64,000 nt of DNA, taken from positions 1,515,001 through 1,579,000 of the forward strand of contig NZ_CP092473.1 of the NCBI RefSeq assembly GCF_014287515.2, read 5' to 3'. Of this stretch, positions 26,578 to 36,019 are shown piece after piece (position 1 is the first letter of the stretch; each line of letters opens with the position of its first letter). The notes beneath the pieces were generated by a model. It was not told the DNA's origin and searched no databases. It saw only the letters and a list, made by a program, of their open reading frames with translations. Origin of the DNA: Roseburia rectibacter (GTDB taxonomy: Bacteria; Bacillota; Clostridia; Lachnospirales; Lachnospiraceae). The position numbers were made by a program, and so were the translations under genes.

Positions 26578-28500
26578 ATGAAGAAAATTGCGCTGATCAT
26601 GGATGGCTGGAAAAGGTGGTTTACTTTTGCATGGCCGGCAGGTATTCTTCAGAGAATCAGGCAGACTGGCGAAGAAGTGAGTCTGTATATCTTTAACAGT
26701 TCCGGTGGATGGAGCTGCGATAATGAATATAATATCGGGGAATATAATATTTACCGGCTTCCGGAATTGTGCGAATTTGACGGTGTTATTCTTGATCTGA
26801 ATAATATTGCTTATCCGAAGGTACGGGAAGAAGTGATACAGCGGGCAAAAGAGTCCGGTGTACCGGTTATTTCCATTGCAAATGAGATCGAAGATTTTTA
26901 TTATGTCGGGATCAATAATGAAAAAGCAATGCGGATGATGATCGGACATCTCCATGAGAAACACGGATGTAAAAAATACTGGTTTGTCATGGGATCGGAA
27001 GATAATTATGAGAATGTAAAAAGAATATCTGCCTTAAAGACATATATGGATGAAAAACAGCTTGTATATTCGGAATCTGATTTTTATTGCGAGAGTTTTG
27101 AATATCAGTGTGGGGTAAATGGCTTTGAGAGGTTGCTTGAAACGCATGATGCACTGCCAGAGGCGATCATCTGTGGAAATGACAATATCGCCGTCGGTGT
27201 ATGTGAGGCGGCAGCGGCACATGGATATCAGATTCCAGAGGATTTCTGTGTGACAGGTTTTGATAATTTTGACAAGGCAGCATATTATGAGCCGAGGATT
27301 TCAACGATCGGTCATATCCGGGAAAATGTTGGAATTGCATGTGCAGATTTATTCTTACGCATCTGGAAAGGGGAAGATTCAGAAAGGTTTTATTATACGG
27401 ATACAGAAGGCATTTTCTGGGACAGTTGCGGCTGTAAGGCGGCGAAAGTGCCGGATCAGGCAAATTATCTCAAAGGGCAGATCATGTACGGAATTGAAAC
27501 TGCCCGGTTTGAGGATGAGGTATTTTCACTGGAATACGAACTGCTCAAATGTAATACGGTCCGTGAGATGATGTACTGTATCCCACAGTGTATTCCTTCC
27601 CTGAAATGTGACGCAATGTATCTGATCCTTGATTCACACATGGATGCGTATAAGGAGCAGGTAAAAGCACACCGGAGTCTTCGTTTTTTTGATGAAGAAG
27701 ATTTTCATGTAGAAGGCTATCCGAAATGTATGCAGGTGAAATTTGCATATAAAAATGGCAGGATGATTGATACAGACCAGATGGAGATTGAAGGTATTTT
27801 TCCATTTTTTGAACCACAGGCGGGTGGCACGGATTTCTTATTCCTTCCGATGCATTTCAGAAATCGTACAGTCGGTTATCTGGTCATTGAAAATGCTGTT
27901 TATCTGATGGAAAAACAGTATCTGTTCCAGGTGGTAAAAACGCTGACGAATGCGATGGAGAACCTGCATAAAAAAGAAAAATTAGAATACATGAACCAGA
28001 TTTTATCGGATCTGTATATCAAAGATTCCATGACAGGGCTTTATAACCGTATGGGATATCAGAAGCTGTCGGAGAGCTACTTCTCTATTATGAGAGAGAA
28101 GAAGATACCAGTGTTAGTCATGTTTGTTGACCTGGATCGTTTGAAATATATTAACGATACCTTTGGACATGAATATGGTGACTTTGCGATTGTTTCTATT
28201 GCAAAGGCTATGCAAAAACACTGCGATGCAGATGCGATCACAGCGCGGACGGGCGGCGATGAATTTATTGTGCTGGAAAGTGCAAAAGATGAGGAAGCCG
28301 GCATGCTGTTAGCAGATAAGATCAGGGCAGAACTGAGTGCGCTGCGGGAAAAAATGCAGCTACCGTTTGCCTTAAGTGCAAGTATTGGTGTTGTTGTTGC
28401 ACAACCTGGCGAGGAAAATGCGCTGGAAAGCTATGTCAAACGGGCTGAGATGCTGATGTATGAAGAGAAAACGGAGAAAAAAGTAAGCAGGGACAGTTGA
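26578..28500 (+). CDS. diguanylate cyclase with LacI-like ligand-binding sensor domain
   Basis: 640 residues. Residues 1-290 resemble the periplasmic-binding-like ligand domain of LacI/GalR regulators (ICGNDNIAVGVCEAAAAHG and VTGFDNF signatures), but the DNA-binding head is missing and there is no signal peptide, so it senses in the cytoplasm. Residues 290-480 form a middle region, possibly GAF-like. Residues 480-640 are a GGDEF domain with intact TGGDEF at 558-563, so it should make cyclic di-GMP. The inhibitory RxxD site five residues upstream is absent. Followed by a membrane hydrolase gene three bases later. Confidence 0.87.
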   Translation: MKKIALIMDGWKRWFTFAWPAGILQRIRQTGEEVSLYIFNSSGGWSCDNEYNIGEYNIYRLPELCEFDGVILDLNNIAYPKVREEVIQRAKESGVPVISIANEIEDFYYVGINNEKAMRMMIGHLHEKHGCKKYWFVMGSEDNYENVKRISALKTYMDEKQLVYSESDFYCESFEYQCGVNGFERLLETHDALPEAIICGNDNIAVGVCEAAAAHGYQIPEDFCVTGFDNFDKAAYYEPRISTIGHIRENVGIACADLFLRIWKGEDSERFYYTDTEGIFWDSCGCKAAKVPDQANYLKGQIMYGIETARFEDEVFSLEYELLKCNTVREMMYCIPQCIPSLKCDAMYLILDSHMDAYKEQVKAHRSLRFFDEEDFHVEGYPKCMQVKFAYKNGRMIDTDQMEIEGIFPFFEPQAGGTDFLFLPMHFRNRTVGYLVIENAVYLMEKQYLFQVVKTLTNAMENLHKKEKLEYMNQILSDLYIKDSMTGLYNRMGYQKLSESYFSIMREKKIPVLVMFVDLDRLKYINDTFGHEYGDFAIVSIAKAMQKHCDADAITARTGGDEFIVLESAKDEEAGMLLADKIRAELSALREKMQLPFALSASIGVVVAQPGEENALESYVKRAEMLMYEEKTEKKVSRDS

Positions 28501-28503
28501 CAG

Positions 28504-30663
28504 ATGAAAAAAAATTTGTGCGGCAGACTGCTCGAATATGGCAGAGCGTGCCGGTGTGAATTGAAAGATACCGGATGGGGAATGAAATTAGTGGTGCTGG
28601 TGATCACTGGCTTTTTCTGTGGTGCACTGGCAACCGAGTATTTTGGCAACAGGATATATTTTTTTTCCGGTGGCGTGATATTAAGTGACATGCTGCTTGT
28701 GGGCATAGTATGTCTGCTTTCACGTATCGGTGACCGCATCTGGCATAGGAATATTGGAAATATTCTGTATGGGATTGCAGGAGCTTTGATATTCGTCTGT
28801 AGCTGTGTATATGGAAGTGTTGGCAATGAACATATGGTCAGCACTTTTTTTGCTGCATTGATTTATATTTTACTGCTCTTATCGGGACGCTTCATCTGGG
28901 CGTGGCTGGTAAAACGCCATCATACGCTGTTTTGCGGAATCCACTTTGCGGCAGGATGTGTTATCTGGTGTGTATTTCTGGTATTTCTGTTCGGGCAGGG
29001 ATTTGTGGATGATTATATTTTGGAGTATCGGAATCATAACACTTATGCGACGCAGGCAGGCGAGGTGGATGGGTTTGTGGATTACATTGCACAGGGAGAA
29101 TATACACCGGTCTGTGTGACTTATGGTCCGGATGGTGAAACAGATATGGCAACCGGCACTGTGGATTTAAGTCCATATGTGGCAAAAGAGAAGAAGTGGC
29201 ACAGAATCTACCGGAATTTTTTTACGAAGCATACCAGAAAAGGTGCGCCGGTTGCGGGAAAAATCTGGTATCCTGCGGAGGCAGAAAACTGTCCTGTTGT
29301 GTTTATGGCGCATGGCAACCACAGCATTACAGCAGAATCTTATCTGGGATACGATTATCTCGGTGAATACTTAGCATCGCACGGCTATGTATTTGTGTCA
29401 GTGGATGAAAATATCTTAAACGAGAGAAGCGGGGAAAATGATGCGCGTGCCGTCCTGCTGCTGGAAAATATCGGGGAAATCTTAAAGAAAAATAAAGATG
29501 AGTCACTGCCGGTATACGGTAAGATCGATGAAAATCATATTGCACTGATGGGACACTCAAGGGGCGGAGAAATGATCGCAGATGCTTACCTGTTCAATGA
29601 GTATGATGCATATCCGGGCAATGGGATGTTTACATTTGATTATCATTATTCGATCCAGGCACTTATTGCAGTGGCACCGTCGGTCAACCAGTATCTGCCT
29701 GCAGGACATGAGACGGAACTCTCAGATGTTGATTATCTGGTTTTACAGGGAGCAAATGATCAGGATATCAGTGTTTTCCTTGGAAATGAGCAGTATGAAA
29801 ATGTTTCCTTTTCAAAAGACGGGGCTTACATTGCATCTTCACTCTATATTGCCGGGGCAAATCATGGACAGTTTAATACGGAATGGGGCGGGTATGATAT
29901 CGGAAGACCGTTTTCGCTGTGGCTGAATGTAAAAAATTTCATTACAGCGGAAGATCAGCAGGAAATCTTAAAGATCGCATCGCTTGTTTTTTTAGATAAG
30001 AGTTTAAAAGAAAATAATACTTATGCGGATTTTCTGACTGATTATGCAAAGTATGCGGCATATCTGCCCAAAACGCTTTATGTGCAGCAATATGAGACTT
30101 CAGATGCTTCGTTTATTACCGACTACGAGGAGGATTCTGATTTAGAGACAGCGCCGGGGGGAAGCATATCTGCAGAACATTTTACGATGTGGACGGAGGA
30201 AGAATTGGCGGATTCTGAATCGGCGATGGGAAAGAGGGAGAACCATGCCGTGCGGCTGAAATGGAAAGATACGAATGATGCATATTATGAGATCATGTCA
30301 GATGGACAGATGGCGCTGGAAGATGGAGGAATCTGTTTTGACGCGATGGATTTAAGGGAAGAAGCAGATGATGAACCGATGGATTTTTCTGTAGTTCTGA
30401 CGGATATCCATGGAAATCATGCAGTCAGTTCTGTGAGTGATTCTGTGATCCTTTATCCGGCATTTCCGGTAAAACTTTCCAAAATCCAGTATCTCACAGG
30501 AAAAAGTGAATATAAAAGACAGCTTCAGACCGTGCATATCACAGCAGATCAGTTTGTGGCGGAAGATGGATTTAACCGGGAACAGATCAAAAGTATCCGG
30601 TTTGTATTTGACAGGATAGAAAATGGTGCCATAAATTTAGATAACATTGCTTTTGTGAAGTAG
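28504..30663 (+). CDS. membrane-anchored alpha/beta hydrolase
   Basis: 719 residues. About five membrane helices fill residues 25-170. An extracytoplasmic alpha/beta-hydrolase domain follows (about 245-480): oxyanion motif FMAHGNHS, nucleophile elbow GHSRGG at 350-355, a GANDQD loop likely holding the acid Asp, and NHGQFN for the His. A C-terminal beta-like domain of about 170 residues ends the protein. The hydrolase resembles the dienelactone hydrolase/PET-hydrolase group. The substrate is unknown. It is translationally close to the GGDEF gene, which suggests a joint function in surface polymer or ester turnover. Confidence 0.78.
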   Translation: MKKNLCGRLLEYGRACRCELKDTGWGMKLVVLVITGFFCGALATEYFGNRIYFFSGGVILSDMLLVGIVCLLSRIGDRIWHRNIGNILYGIAGALIFVCSCVYGSVGNEHMVSTFFAALIYILLLLSGRFIWAWLVKRHHTLFCGIHFAAGCVIWCVFLVFLFGQGFVDDYILEYRNHNTYATQAGEVDGFVDYIAQGEYTPVCVTYGPDGETDMATGTVDLSPYVAKEKKWHRIYRNFFTKHTRKGAPVAGKIWYPAEAENCPVVFMAHGNHSITAESYLGYDYLGEYLASHGYVFVSVDENILNERSGENDARAVLLLENIGEILKKNKDESLPVYGKIDENHIALMGHSRGGEMIADAYLFNEYDAYPGNGMFTFDYHYSIQALIAVAPSVNQYLPAGHETELSDVDYLVLQGANDQDISVFLGNEQYENVSFSKDGAYIASSLYIAGANHGQFNTEWGGYDIGRPFSLWLNVKNFITAEDQQEILKIASLVFLDKSLKENNTYADFLTDYAKYAAYLPKTLYVQQYETSDASFITDYEEDSDLETAPGGSISAEHFTMWTEEELADSESAMGKRENHAVRLKWKDTNDAYYEIMSDGQMALEDGGICFDAMDLREEADDEPMDFSVVLTDIHGNHAVSSVSDSVILYPAFPVKLSKIQYLTGKSEYKRQLQTVHITADQFVAEDGFNREQIKSIRFVFDRIENGAINLDNIAFVK

Positions 30664-30726
30664 GGAAAGAAAATTTTTACTGTAAGCTGCATATAATAGC
30701 AGAAAGAATGATACAAAGGGGAGTTC

Positions 30727-32049
30727 ATGCAATTTTTAATACAGGGGGACCGCGGCGTATGGGTGGAATATTTACAGCTCGCACTGACCAGAGCGGGATA
30801 TCCGGCTAGAATCGACGGAATTTTCGGGGAGCGTACCTGTCAGGCACTGAAAGATTTTACCGGGGATACTGATAATTGTACGGTAAACCGTGTGGTATGG
30901 GAAAATTTAAAACCTTATTTGACCGGATACCGTATGCATACGATTAAAAAAGGAGATACGGTTTTTGGACTGGCGCGCAGATATGGGACAACGGAGAAAG
31001 CGATTCTTACTGCGAATCCGCTGATTGATCCGGATGAGCTTGTGATCGATGCCATTTTAGCGATTCCACTTGGATTTCCGCTAGTTCCGCAGATGGTAAA
31101 ATATACTTCGGTTCTGACAAGGTGGATCGTAGAAGGTCTTGTAGTGCGCTATCCGTTTTTATCTGCCGGTGTCATAGGAAAAAGTGTGATGGGAAAAGAT
31201 ATCTGGAGCATCTGGATCGGAACTGGTGCAAAACAGGTATTTTACAGTGCATCCTACCATGCAAATGAGAGTATTACAACCCCGGTGCTGTTAGCATTTG
31301 CGGAGGAATATGCGGCATCTTACGCTTCAGGTGGAAACATTGTTTTTTCATCTGCTGCCGGTGCGGAAAATGATGGACAGACGGATATGGGACAGGAATC
31401 GGTGGATGCGCGTACGCTATATAATGAATTTCAGTTATGCATGGTGCCGCTTGTGAATCCGGATGGTGTGGATTTAGTCAATGGTTTGTTAAACAGTGGT
31501 GTTTATTACCGCAGGGCGAGACTGATCGCGGAGGACTATCCTGCAATTCCGTTCCCGGACGGATGGAAGGCAAATATTGAGGGGGTGGATCTGAACCTGC
31601 AGTTTCCGGCAGGATGGGAGATGGCAAAACAGATCAAGTTTTCGCAGGGGTATGACAAACCTGCACCGCGGGACTATGTGGGGGAAGCACCGCTTACGGC
31701 GCCGGAGAGTGTAGCAGTGTATGAGCTGACAAGAGAAAATGACTTTCTGCTGATCCTGGCATATCACACACAGGGTGAGGTTATTTACTGGAAATATCTG
31801 GATTACGAACCGGCAAGGTCAAAAGAGATCGCAGACTACTTCGGGCGTGTGAGCGGATATGCGGTGGAAGAAACACCTGGTGCGTCAGGTTATGCCGGAT
31901 ATAAAGACTGGTTTATTAAGGAATATGACAGACCAGGTTATACGATCGAGGCTGGCATGGGAGAAAATCCGCTTCCGATGACACAGTTTGAGAGAATTTA
32001 TCACGATAATAAAGGAATTTTAGTTGGCGGCATGATGCAGCTGCGGTAA
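30727..32049 (+). CDS. M14 zinc carboxypeptidase with peptidoglycan-binding and LysM domains
   Basis: 440 residues: N-terminal peptidoglycan-binding domain (about 1-65), LysM (about 74-117, HTIKKGDTVFGLARRYG), then an M14 peptidase like endopeptidase I of Lysinibacillus, a gamma-D-glutamyl-diaminopimelate peptidase. Zinc ligands: HANE (about residue 178-181) and the later His in YHTQG; catalytic Glu in YTIEAG. There is no signal peptide, as in the sporulation-linked relatives, so it may act in the mother cell or be released by lysis. GGGGAG ahead of ATG 30727. Confidence 0.9.
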   Translation: MQFLIQGDRGVWVEYLQLALTRAGYPARIDGIFGERTCQALKDFTGDTDNCTVNRVVWENLKPYLTGYRMHTIKKGDTVFGLARRYGTTEKAILTANPLIDPDELVIDAILAIPLGFPLVPQMVKYTSVLTRWIVEGLVVRYPFLSAGVIGKSVMGKDIWSIWIGTGAKQVFYSASYHANESITTPVLLAFAEEYAASYASGGNIVFSSAAGAENDGQTDMGQESVDARTLYNEFQLCMVPLVNPDGVDLVNGLLNSGVYYRRARLIAEDYPAIPFPDGWKANIEGVDLNLQFPAGWEMAKQIKFSQGYDKPAPRDYVGEAPLTAPESVAVYELTRENDFLLILAYHTQGEVIYWKYLDYEPARSKEIADYFGRVSGYAVEETPGASGYAGYKDWFIKEYDRPGYTIEAGMGENPLPMTQFERIYHDNKGILVGGMMQLR

Positions 32050-32080
32050 AATCAGAAGAAAAGAATGGCAGATGCAGAAA

Positions 32081-32118
32081 AAGTTGCAGTTCACAGATTA
32101 CCCTGTGAACTGTAACTT
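32081..32118 (+). repeat. 16-bp intergenic hairpin without T-tract
   Basis: AAGTTGCAGTTCACAG (32081-32096) and CTGTGAACTGTAACTT (32103-32118) pair at 15 of 16 positions, loop ATTACC. CGCAGCCCC follows, so it is not a standard terminator. It could be a repeat element or an mRNA-end stabiliser between the M14 and CobW genes. Confidence 0.8.
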
Positions 32119-32184
32119 CGCAGCCCCATATAAAGTTTTGCGCATGCTGCCAGCAGAGATTTACATGGAAAAGGGGAGAATGCA

Positions 32185-33153
32185 ATGGTGAAAATAGATC
32201 TGATCACCGGATTTTTAGGCTCCGGGAAAACAACTTTTTTAAGAAAATATGCTTCTTATCTGATCACACAGGGACAGAATATCGGAATTTTGGAAAACGA
32301 TTTCGGTGCAGTCAATGTGGATATGATGCTACTTGGTGATCTAAGGGGAGATAACTGTGAACTTGAGATGATATCGGGCGGCTGTGATGCTGACACGCAC
32401 AGGAGACGTTTTAAGACGAAACTGATATCCATGGGCATGTGCGGATATGACCGTGTGATCGTGGAGCCTTCCGGGATCTATGATGTGGACGAGTTTTTTG
32501 ACACACTGCATGAGGAGCCGTTAGACGGATGGTATGAAATCGGAAATGTGATCACAGTTTTAGATTCGAATCTGGAAGAAAATCTGCCGGAAAGCGCAGA
32601 ATTTCTGCTGGCATCACAGGCGGCAGATGCAGGATGTATTGTTTTAAGTAAGACACAGGAAACAACCGAAGAGGAACAGAAAAAAGCAGTTTCCCATCTA
32701 AACAGAGCATTGAAAAATATTAGGTGTAAAAGACAGTTTGAGGAGGTCTTTTCTAAAGACTGGGAGCAGATGACAGATGAGGACTTCAGGCAGATCGTAT
32801 CCTGTGGCTACCGTATGGAAAATTACCGCAAACCGGATTTGACACAGGAGGAAACGTTTCAGTCTCTCTACTTTATGAATATGCATATGACAGAAGAACG
32901 ATTACAGGAAGTAACCAAAAAACTGTTCTTAGACAAATCCTGTGGAAAAGTTTTTCGTATCAAGGGATTTATGAAAAATGAAAACGAACAGTGGATTGAG
33001 CTGAATGCGACAAAAAACAATCTGGTGGTTTCACCGATCGGGATGGGACAGGAAGTCATTATCGTCATAGGAGAACAACTGTCGGAGGATGCGATACGCA
33101 GTTGTCTGGAAGAGAAGCAGGGTGAAAAAAATATTTTTCACATACAGGAATAA
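32185..33153 (+). CDS. CobW/G3E-family GTPase
   Basis: 322 residues. P-loop GFLGSGKTTF at residues 9-18, a EPSGI motif, and SKTQ in place of the usual NKxD. The CobW C-terminal domain is recognisable from about residue 220. Family members are metal chaperones for zinc or cobalt enzymes and carry CxCC in the loop after switch I. Here the equivalent reads SGGCDADTHRR, with only one cysteine, so canonical metal transfer is doubtful. A role for the LRR/VWA genes downstream is possible (8 bases separate it from the LRR gene). Confidence 0.8.
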   Translation: MVKIDLITGFLGSGKTTFLRKYASYLITQGQNIGILENDFGAVNVDMMLLGDLRGDNCELEMISGGCDADTHRRRFKTKLISMGMCGYDRVIVEPSGIYDVDEFFDTLHEEPLDGWYEIGNVITVLDSNLEENLPESAEFLLASQAADAGCIVLSKTQETTEEEQKKAVSHLNRALKNIRCKRQFEEVFSKDWEQMTDEDFRQIVSCGYRMENYRKPDLTQEETFQSLYFMNMHMTEERLQEVTKKLFLDKSCGKVFRIKGFMKNENEQWIELNATKNNLVVSPIGMGQEVIIVIGEQLSEDAIRSCLEEKQGEKNIFHIQE

Positions 33154-33161
33154 GGAGTAAT

Positions 33162-34181
33162 ATGCAGACATATTATCAGTTTTACTGGGAAAAAAAAGAT
33201 GGGGAAAACATAAAGATTCTGCGCGTTTTTGGTGAGTCAGAAGAAGCCGTCATACCGGATACGATAGAGGGATATGCAGTGACGGAAACTGGCGATTATT
33301 GTTTTGCTACGTCAGCGCATTTGAAAACGGAGTATGAGCACACAGTCTGTATCTATGACACGGAGAAAAAAACATGGCAGAAAATGCCGGCAGATAGTGC
33401 GGACTGGAGCATGCGCCTTGTGGAACTTGGCGGGGAAAGATTAAAAAAACTGACACTGCCGGATACAGTGCATAAAATTGGAAATTATGCATTTTATAAT
33501 TGTAATGCATTAGAAACACTTGAGATCGGGAAATATCTTGAGGAGATCGGAAGCGACGCTTTTATGAACTGTAAAAAGTTTCATTTTCTGATGATACGCT
33601 GTGATGTTTTTGAAGGCAGTGGGGCAAAACAGATCTTAAGCCGGATTTCGGCAGATATGGAAGTGACGTTTGCGGGAGAGGGCAGACAGACGGCGGTATT
33701 TTATCCGGAATATTATGAGAGCTATGATGAGATCGCACCGGCTCATATTTTTGGACGGAGCATTGAGGGAGAAGGCTTCCGGGCAAGGCAGTGTTTTAAG
33801 GAGGGAATCCCGGACTTAAGTCAGTATGACCTCATTTTTCCAAAAGCATGTGCAGAAGAAAAGAAAAGCACACTGCTTCACATATTAAGCCTGCGGTTAC
33901 GGTATCCGGTCAGTCTTACAGAGGAGGCCAAAGAACGCTATGTAAAATATTTAAAAGAGCAGGAATCATATATGATACCGAAACTTGTGGAGCAGAAAAA
34001 TATGGAAATGATCACTTTTTTCTGTGAAAATGGCTGGATCACGCAGGGGGCAGTGAAGGCAGGATTAGAACAGGCTTCCCGGATGGAGTGGGCAGAAGGA
34101 ACGGCGGAGCTTTTGCGTCTAAAGAGTCAATATTTTACGGAACCCAAAAAAGAACGATATACATTTGATGAGTTATGGTAA
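33162..34181 (+). CDS. BspA-like leucine-rich-repeat protein, cytoplasmic
   Basis: 339 residues. Residues 90-160 contain LRR_5-type repeats (LPDTVHKIGNYAFYNCNALETL then IGKYLEEIG-SDAFMNC pattern). N-terminal and C-terminal flanks are not repeats; the C-terminal 100 residues are helical, ankyrin-like in look. There is no signal peptide, so unlike secreted BspA proteins it probably works inside the cell. It lies 54 bases before the VWA gene and may be a specificity or scaffold subunit of that system. Confidence 0.65.
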   Translation: MQTYYQFYWEKKDGENIKILRVFGESEEAVIPDTIEGYAVTETGDYCFATSAHLKTEYEHTVCIYDTEKKTWQKMPADSADWSMRLVELGGERLKKLTLPDTVHKIGNYAFYNCNALETLEIGKYLEEIGSDAFMNCKKFHFLMIRCDVFEGSGAKQILSRISADMEVTFAGEGRQTAVFYPEYYESYDEIAPAHIFGRSIEGEGFRARQCFKEGIPDLSQYDLIFPKACAEEKKSTLLHILSLRLRYPVSLTEEAKERYVKYLKEQESYMIPKLVEQKNMEMITFFCENGWITQGAVKAGLEQASRMEWAEGTAELLRLKSQYFTEPKKERYTFDELW

Positions 34182-34234
34182 CAGCGCGTCATGTTTCGCA
34201 TGGCATATAGTTTATTGTATCAGAGGAGAAAAAC

Positions 34235-35554
34235 GTGGCACATATACAGACGGAGTCAGAATGGCAGGAAGAGATGTCGGCAAAGATCATGGAGTTTGTA
34301 CGGCATGAATTATATATGGAACTGCGGTATTTAAAACTGGCATTGTCGCAGTTACAGTTAAAAATTGATCCGAATCTGCGGGCATTTGCAACAGACGGTG
34401 CATATCTTTATGTAGCACCGGAATGGCTGATCGGGATTTTTGAAAAGAATGCGCTGTATTTAGACCGTGCATATCTGCATACGGTACTGCACTGCATTTT
34501 TTCGCATTTGTGGATCGGAGGAAGCAGGGACAGAGGGACATGGAATTTAGCATGTGATATCGCAGTGGAATATACGATCGACCAGATGCAGGCGGAATGT
34601 ACAAAACGTATTTTAAGCTGGACGAGAAAACAGATGTATGACAGATTAAAAGAGCAGAAACAGGGGATCTCTGCAGCTGTGATATACCGGATGATCGAGA
34701 ACGAAGAGCTGGAACAAAAGATTCTGCTCCAAAAGGAATTTTACACGGATGACCATTGTTATTGGCCGAAAAAAGAGGACGGACAGGCAAAGCAGGAACA
34801 GGCGGTAAGAAACCAGAACCAGTGGAACAAGATCGCAAGGCAGACGAAGATGGAACAGGAGATGCGCGGCGGCGAGACGACGGACGGCGAAGATTTATTT
34901 CTGGCACAGGCAACAGCGGAAAAGAGCAGAAGAAGTTATAAGGATTTTTTGCAGCGTTTTTCCGTGCTGCGCGAGGAAATCGGTGTAAATCAGGATGAGT
35001 TTGATCTGAATTATTATACATATGGATTGAAATTGTATGGAAATATGCCGTTAATGGAGCCGCTTGAGAGCCGGGAAGTCAAAAAGATCCGGGAGTTTGT
35101 GATCGCTATTGATACCAGCTATTCTACGAGCGGCACACTGGTGGAACAGTTTTTAAAGGAGACATTTTCGATACTGACACAGAAAAACAGTTTTTTTTCG
35201 CAGTCTAGGATACGTGTCATCCAATGTGATAACCAGATCCGGTCGGATATTGAATTAAAAAGTGAACGTGATATTACGGCACTGATGCAGAAGTTTACAG
35301 TTGCAGGAGGCGGCAGTACGGATTTCCGGCCGGTATTTTCCTATGTCAATGACCTGATCGAATGTGGGGAGTTAAAAAATATTGGCGGTTTATTGTATTT
35401 TACGGATGGCAGGGGGACTTATCCGAAAGCAAGACCGGACTATCAGACAGCATTTTTATTTTTGGAGGACTATGATGATGCGGCGGTTCCGCCTTGGGCA
35501 ATCCGGCTAAGACTTGAGCTGGAAGAATTTAAAGAAAAACGCAGTGCACCATGA
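34235..35554 (+). CDS. VWA-like protein with degenerate metallopeptidase domain (DUF2201 type)
   Basis: 439 residues. The N-terminal domain has the layout of the putative metallopeptidase region of DUF2201 proteins. At the HExxH position it reads HTVLH (about residue 88-92), so the catalytic Glu is replaced by Thr. A charged linker (about 180-240) follows. The C-terminal VWA-like domain (about 290-435) has the MIDAS-type DTSYSTSG. Such proteins normally accompany a MoxR-type AAA ATPase; the only one here is at 54514, beyond the glycan locus. GTG start after GAGGAG. Confidence 0.78.
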   Translation: MAHIQTESEWQEEMSAKIMEFVRHELYMELRYLKLALSQLQLKIDPNLRAFATDGAYLYVAPEWLIGIFEKNALYLDRAYLHTVLHCIFSHLWIGGSRDRGTWNLACDIAVEYTIDQMQAECTKRILSWTRKQMYDRLKEQKQGISAAVIYRMIENEELEQKILLQKEFYTDDHCYWPKKEDGQAKQEQAVRNQNQWNKIARQTKMEQEMRGGETTDGEDLFLAQATAEKSRRSYKDFLQRFSVLREEIGVNQDEFDLNYYTYGLKLYGNMPLMEPLESREVKKIREFVIAIDTSYSTSGTLVEQFLKETFSILTQKNSFFSQSRIRVIQCDNQIRSDIELKSERDITALMQKFTVAGGGSTDFRPVFSYVNDLIECGELKNIGGLLYFTDGRGTYPKARPDYQTAFLFLEDYDDAAVPPWAIRLRLELEEFKEKRSAP

Positions 35555-35972
35555 AAATTGTGAAACAGGAAGCGGCATAGAGAATAAGTATGAGAAATTA
35601 AAACATGCGGTGGCAGAGGGCAGAAAAGTTCTGTTCTTCGGTACCGGAATCCGGGAAGAGTATACGATTCCCGGAACTTACTGCACGGATTTCTGGTGTT
35701 ATCCGATGTTTGCGTCAATCTCCGAGAGCATGAACAGACCAAAACCGGTAGGAACGATGGGACTTTATATTCAGTCAGAACATCCGGCACTGGCAGAGTT
35801 TGTGACAGAAGAATATGAGACACCGCAGTGGTGGGATATCATAACGGATGCAAAAGCTGCAATTTTAGACGGAACAGATATCGAACCGATCGTCTGGGTG
35901 ATCGACAATTTTAGATTGAAAAATTGTATGGATGATAAAATCAAGAATCTTGAAGAAAGACACAAAAAATAA
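35514..35972 (+). CDS. unknown conserved-looking small protein
   Basis: Up to 152 residues, starting at TTG 35514 (overlapping the VWA gene by 41 bases) or GTG 35544 (142 residues). No strong ribosome site, so translation may be coupled. Aromatic-rich central part (FGTGIREEYTIPGTYCTDFW, then WWDIITDAKAA). No membrane segment or signal. I do not recognise the family. Its placement suggests it belongs with the LRR and VWA genes. A terminator follows. Confidence 0.6.
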   Translation: MSWKNLKKNAVHHENCETGSGIENKYEKLKHAVAEGRKVLFFGTGIREEYTIPGTYCTDFWCYPMFASISESMNRPKPVGTMGLYIQSEHPALAEFVTEEYETPQWWDIITDAKAAILDGTDIEPIVWVIDNFRLKNCMDDKIKNLEERHKK

Positions 35973-35984
35973 TTAAAAGCATGC

Positions 35985-36019
35985 GGTTTTTATAATTTTA
36001 GAAGCTGCATGTTTTTTTT
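35985..36019 (+). terminator. intrinsic terminator
   Basis: AAAAGCATGC pairs with GCATGTTTT around an AT-rich loop, extended by weaker pairs, and ends in eight T (36012-36019). It closes the CobW/LRR/VWA group and insulates the glycan locus. Confidence 0.75.

Noticed and set aside
34287..35021. 244-codon open frame on the minus strand
   Set aside because: Lies fully opposite the VWA gene, shows shadow composition (Pro/Ser/Arg/Leu-rich), and has no ribosome site or family likeness.
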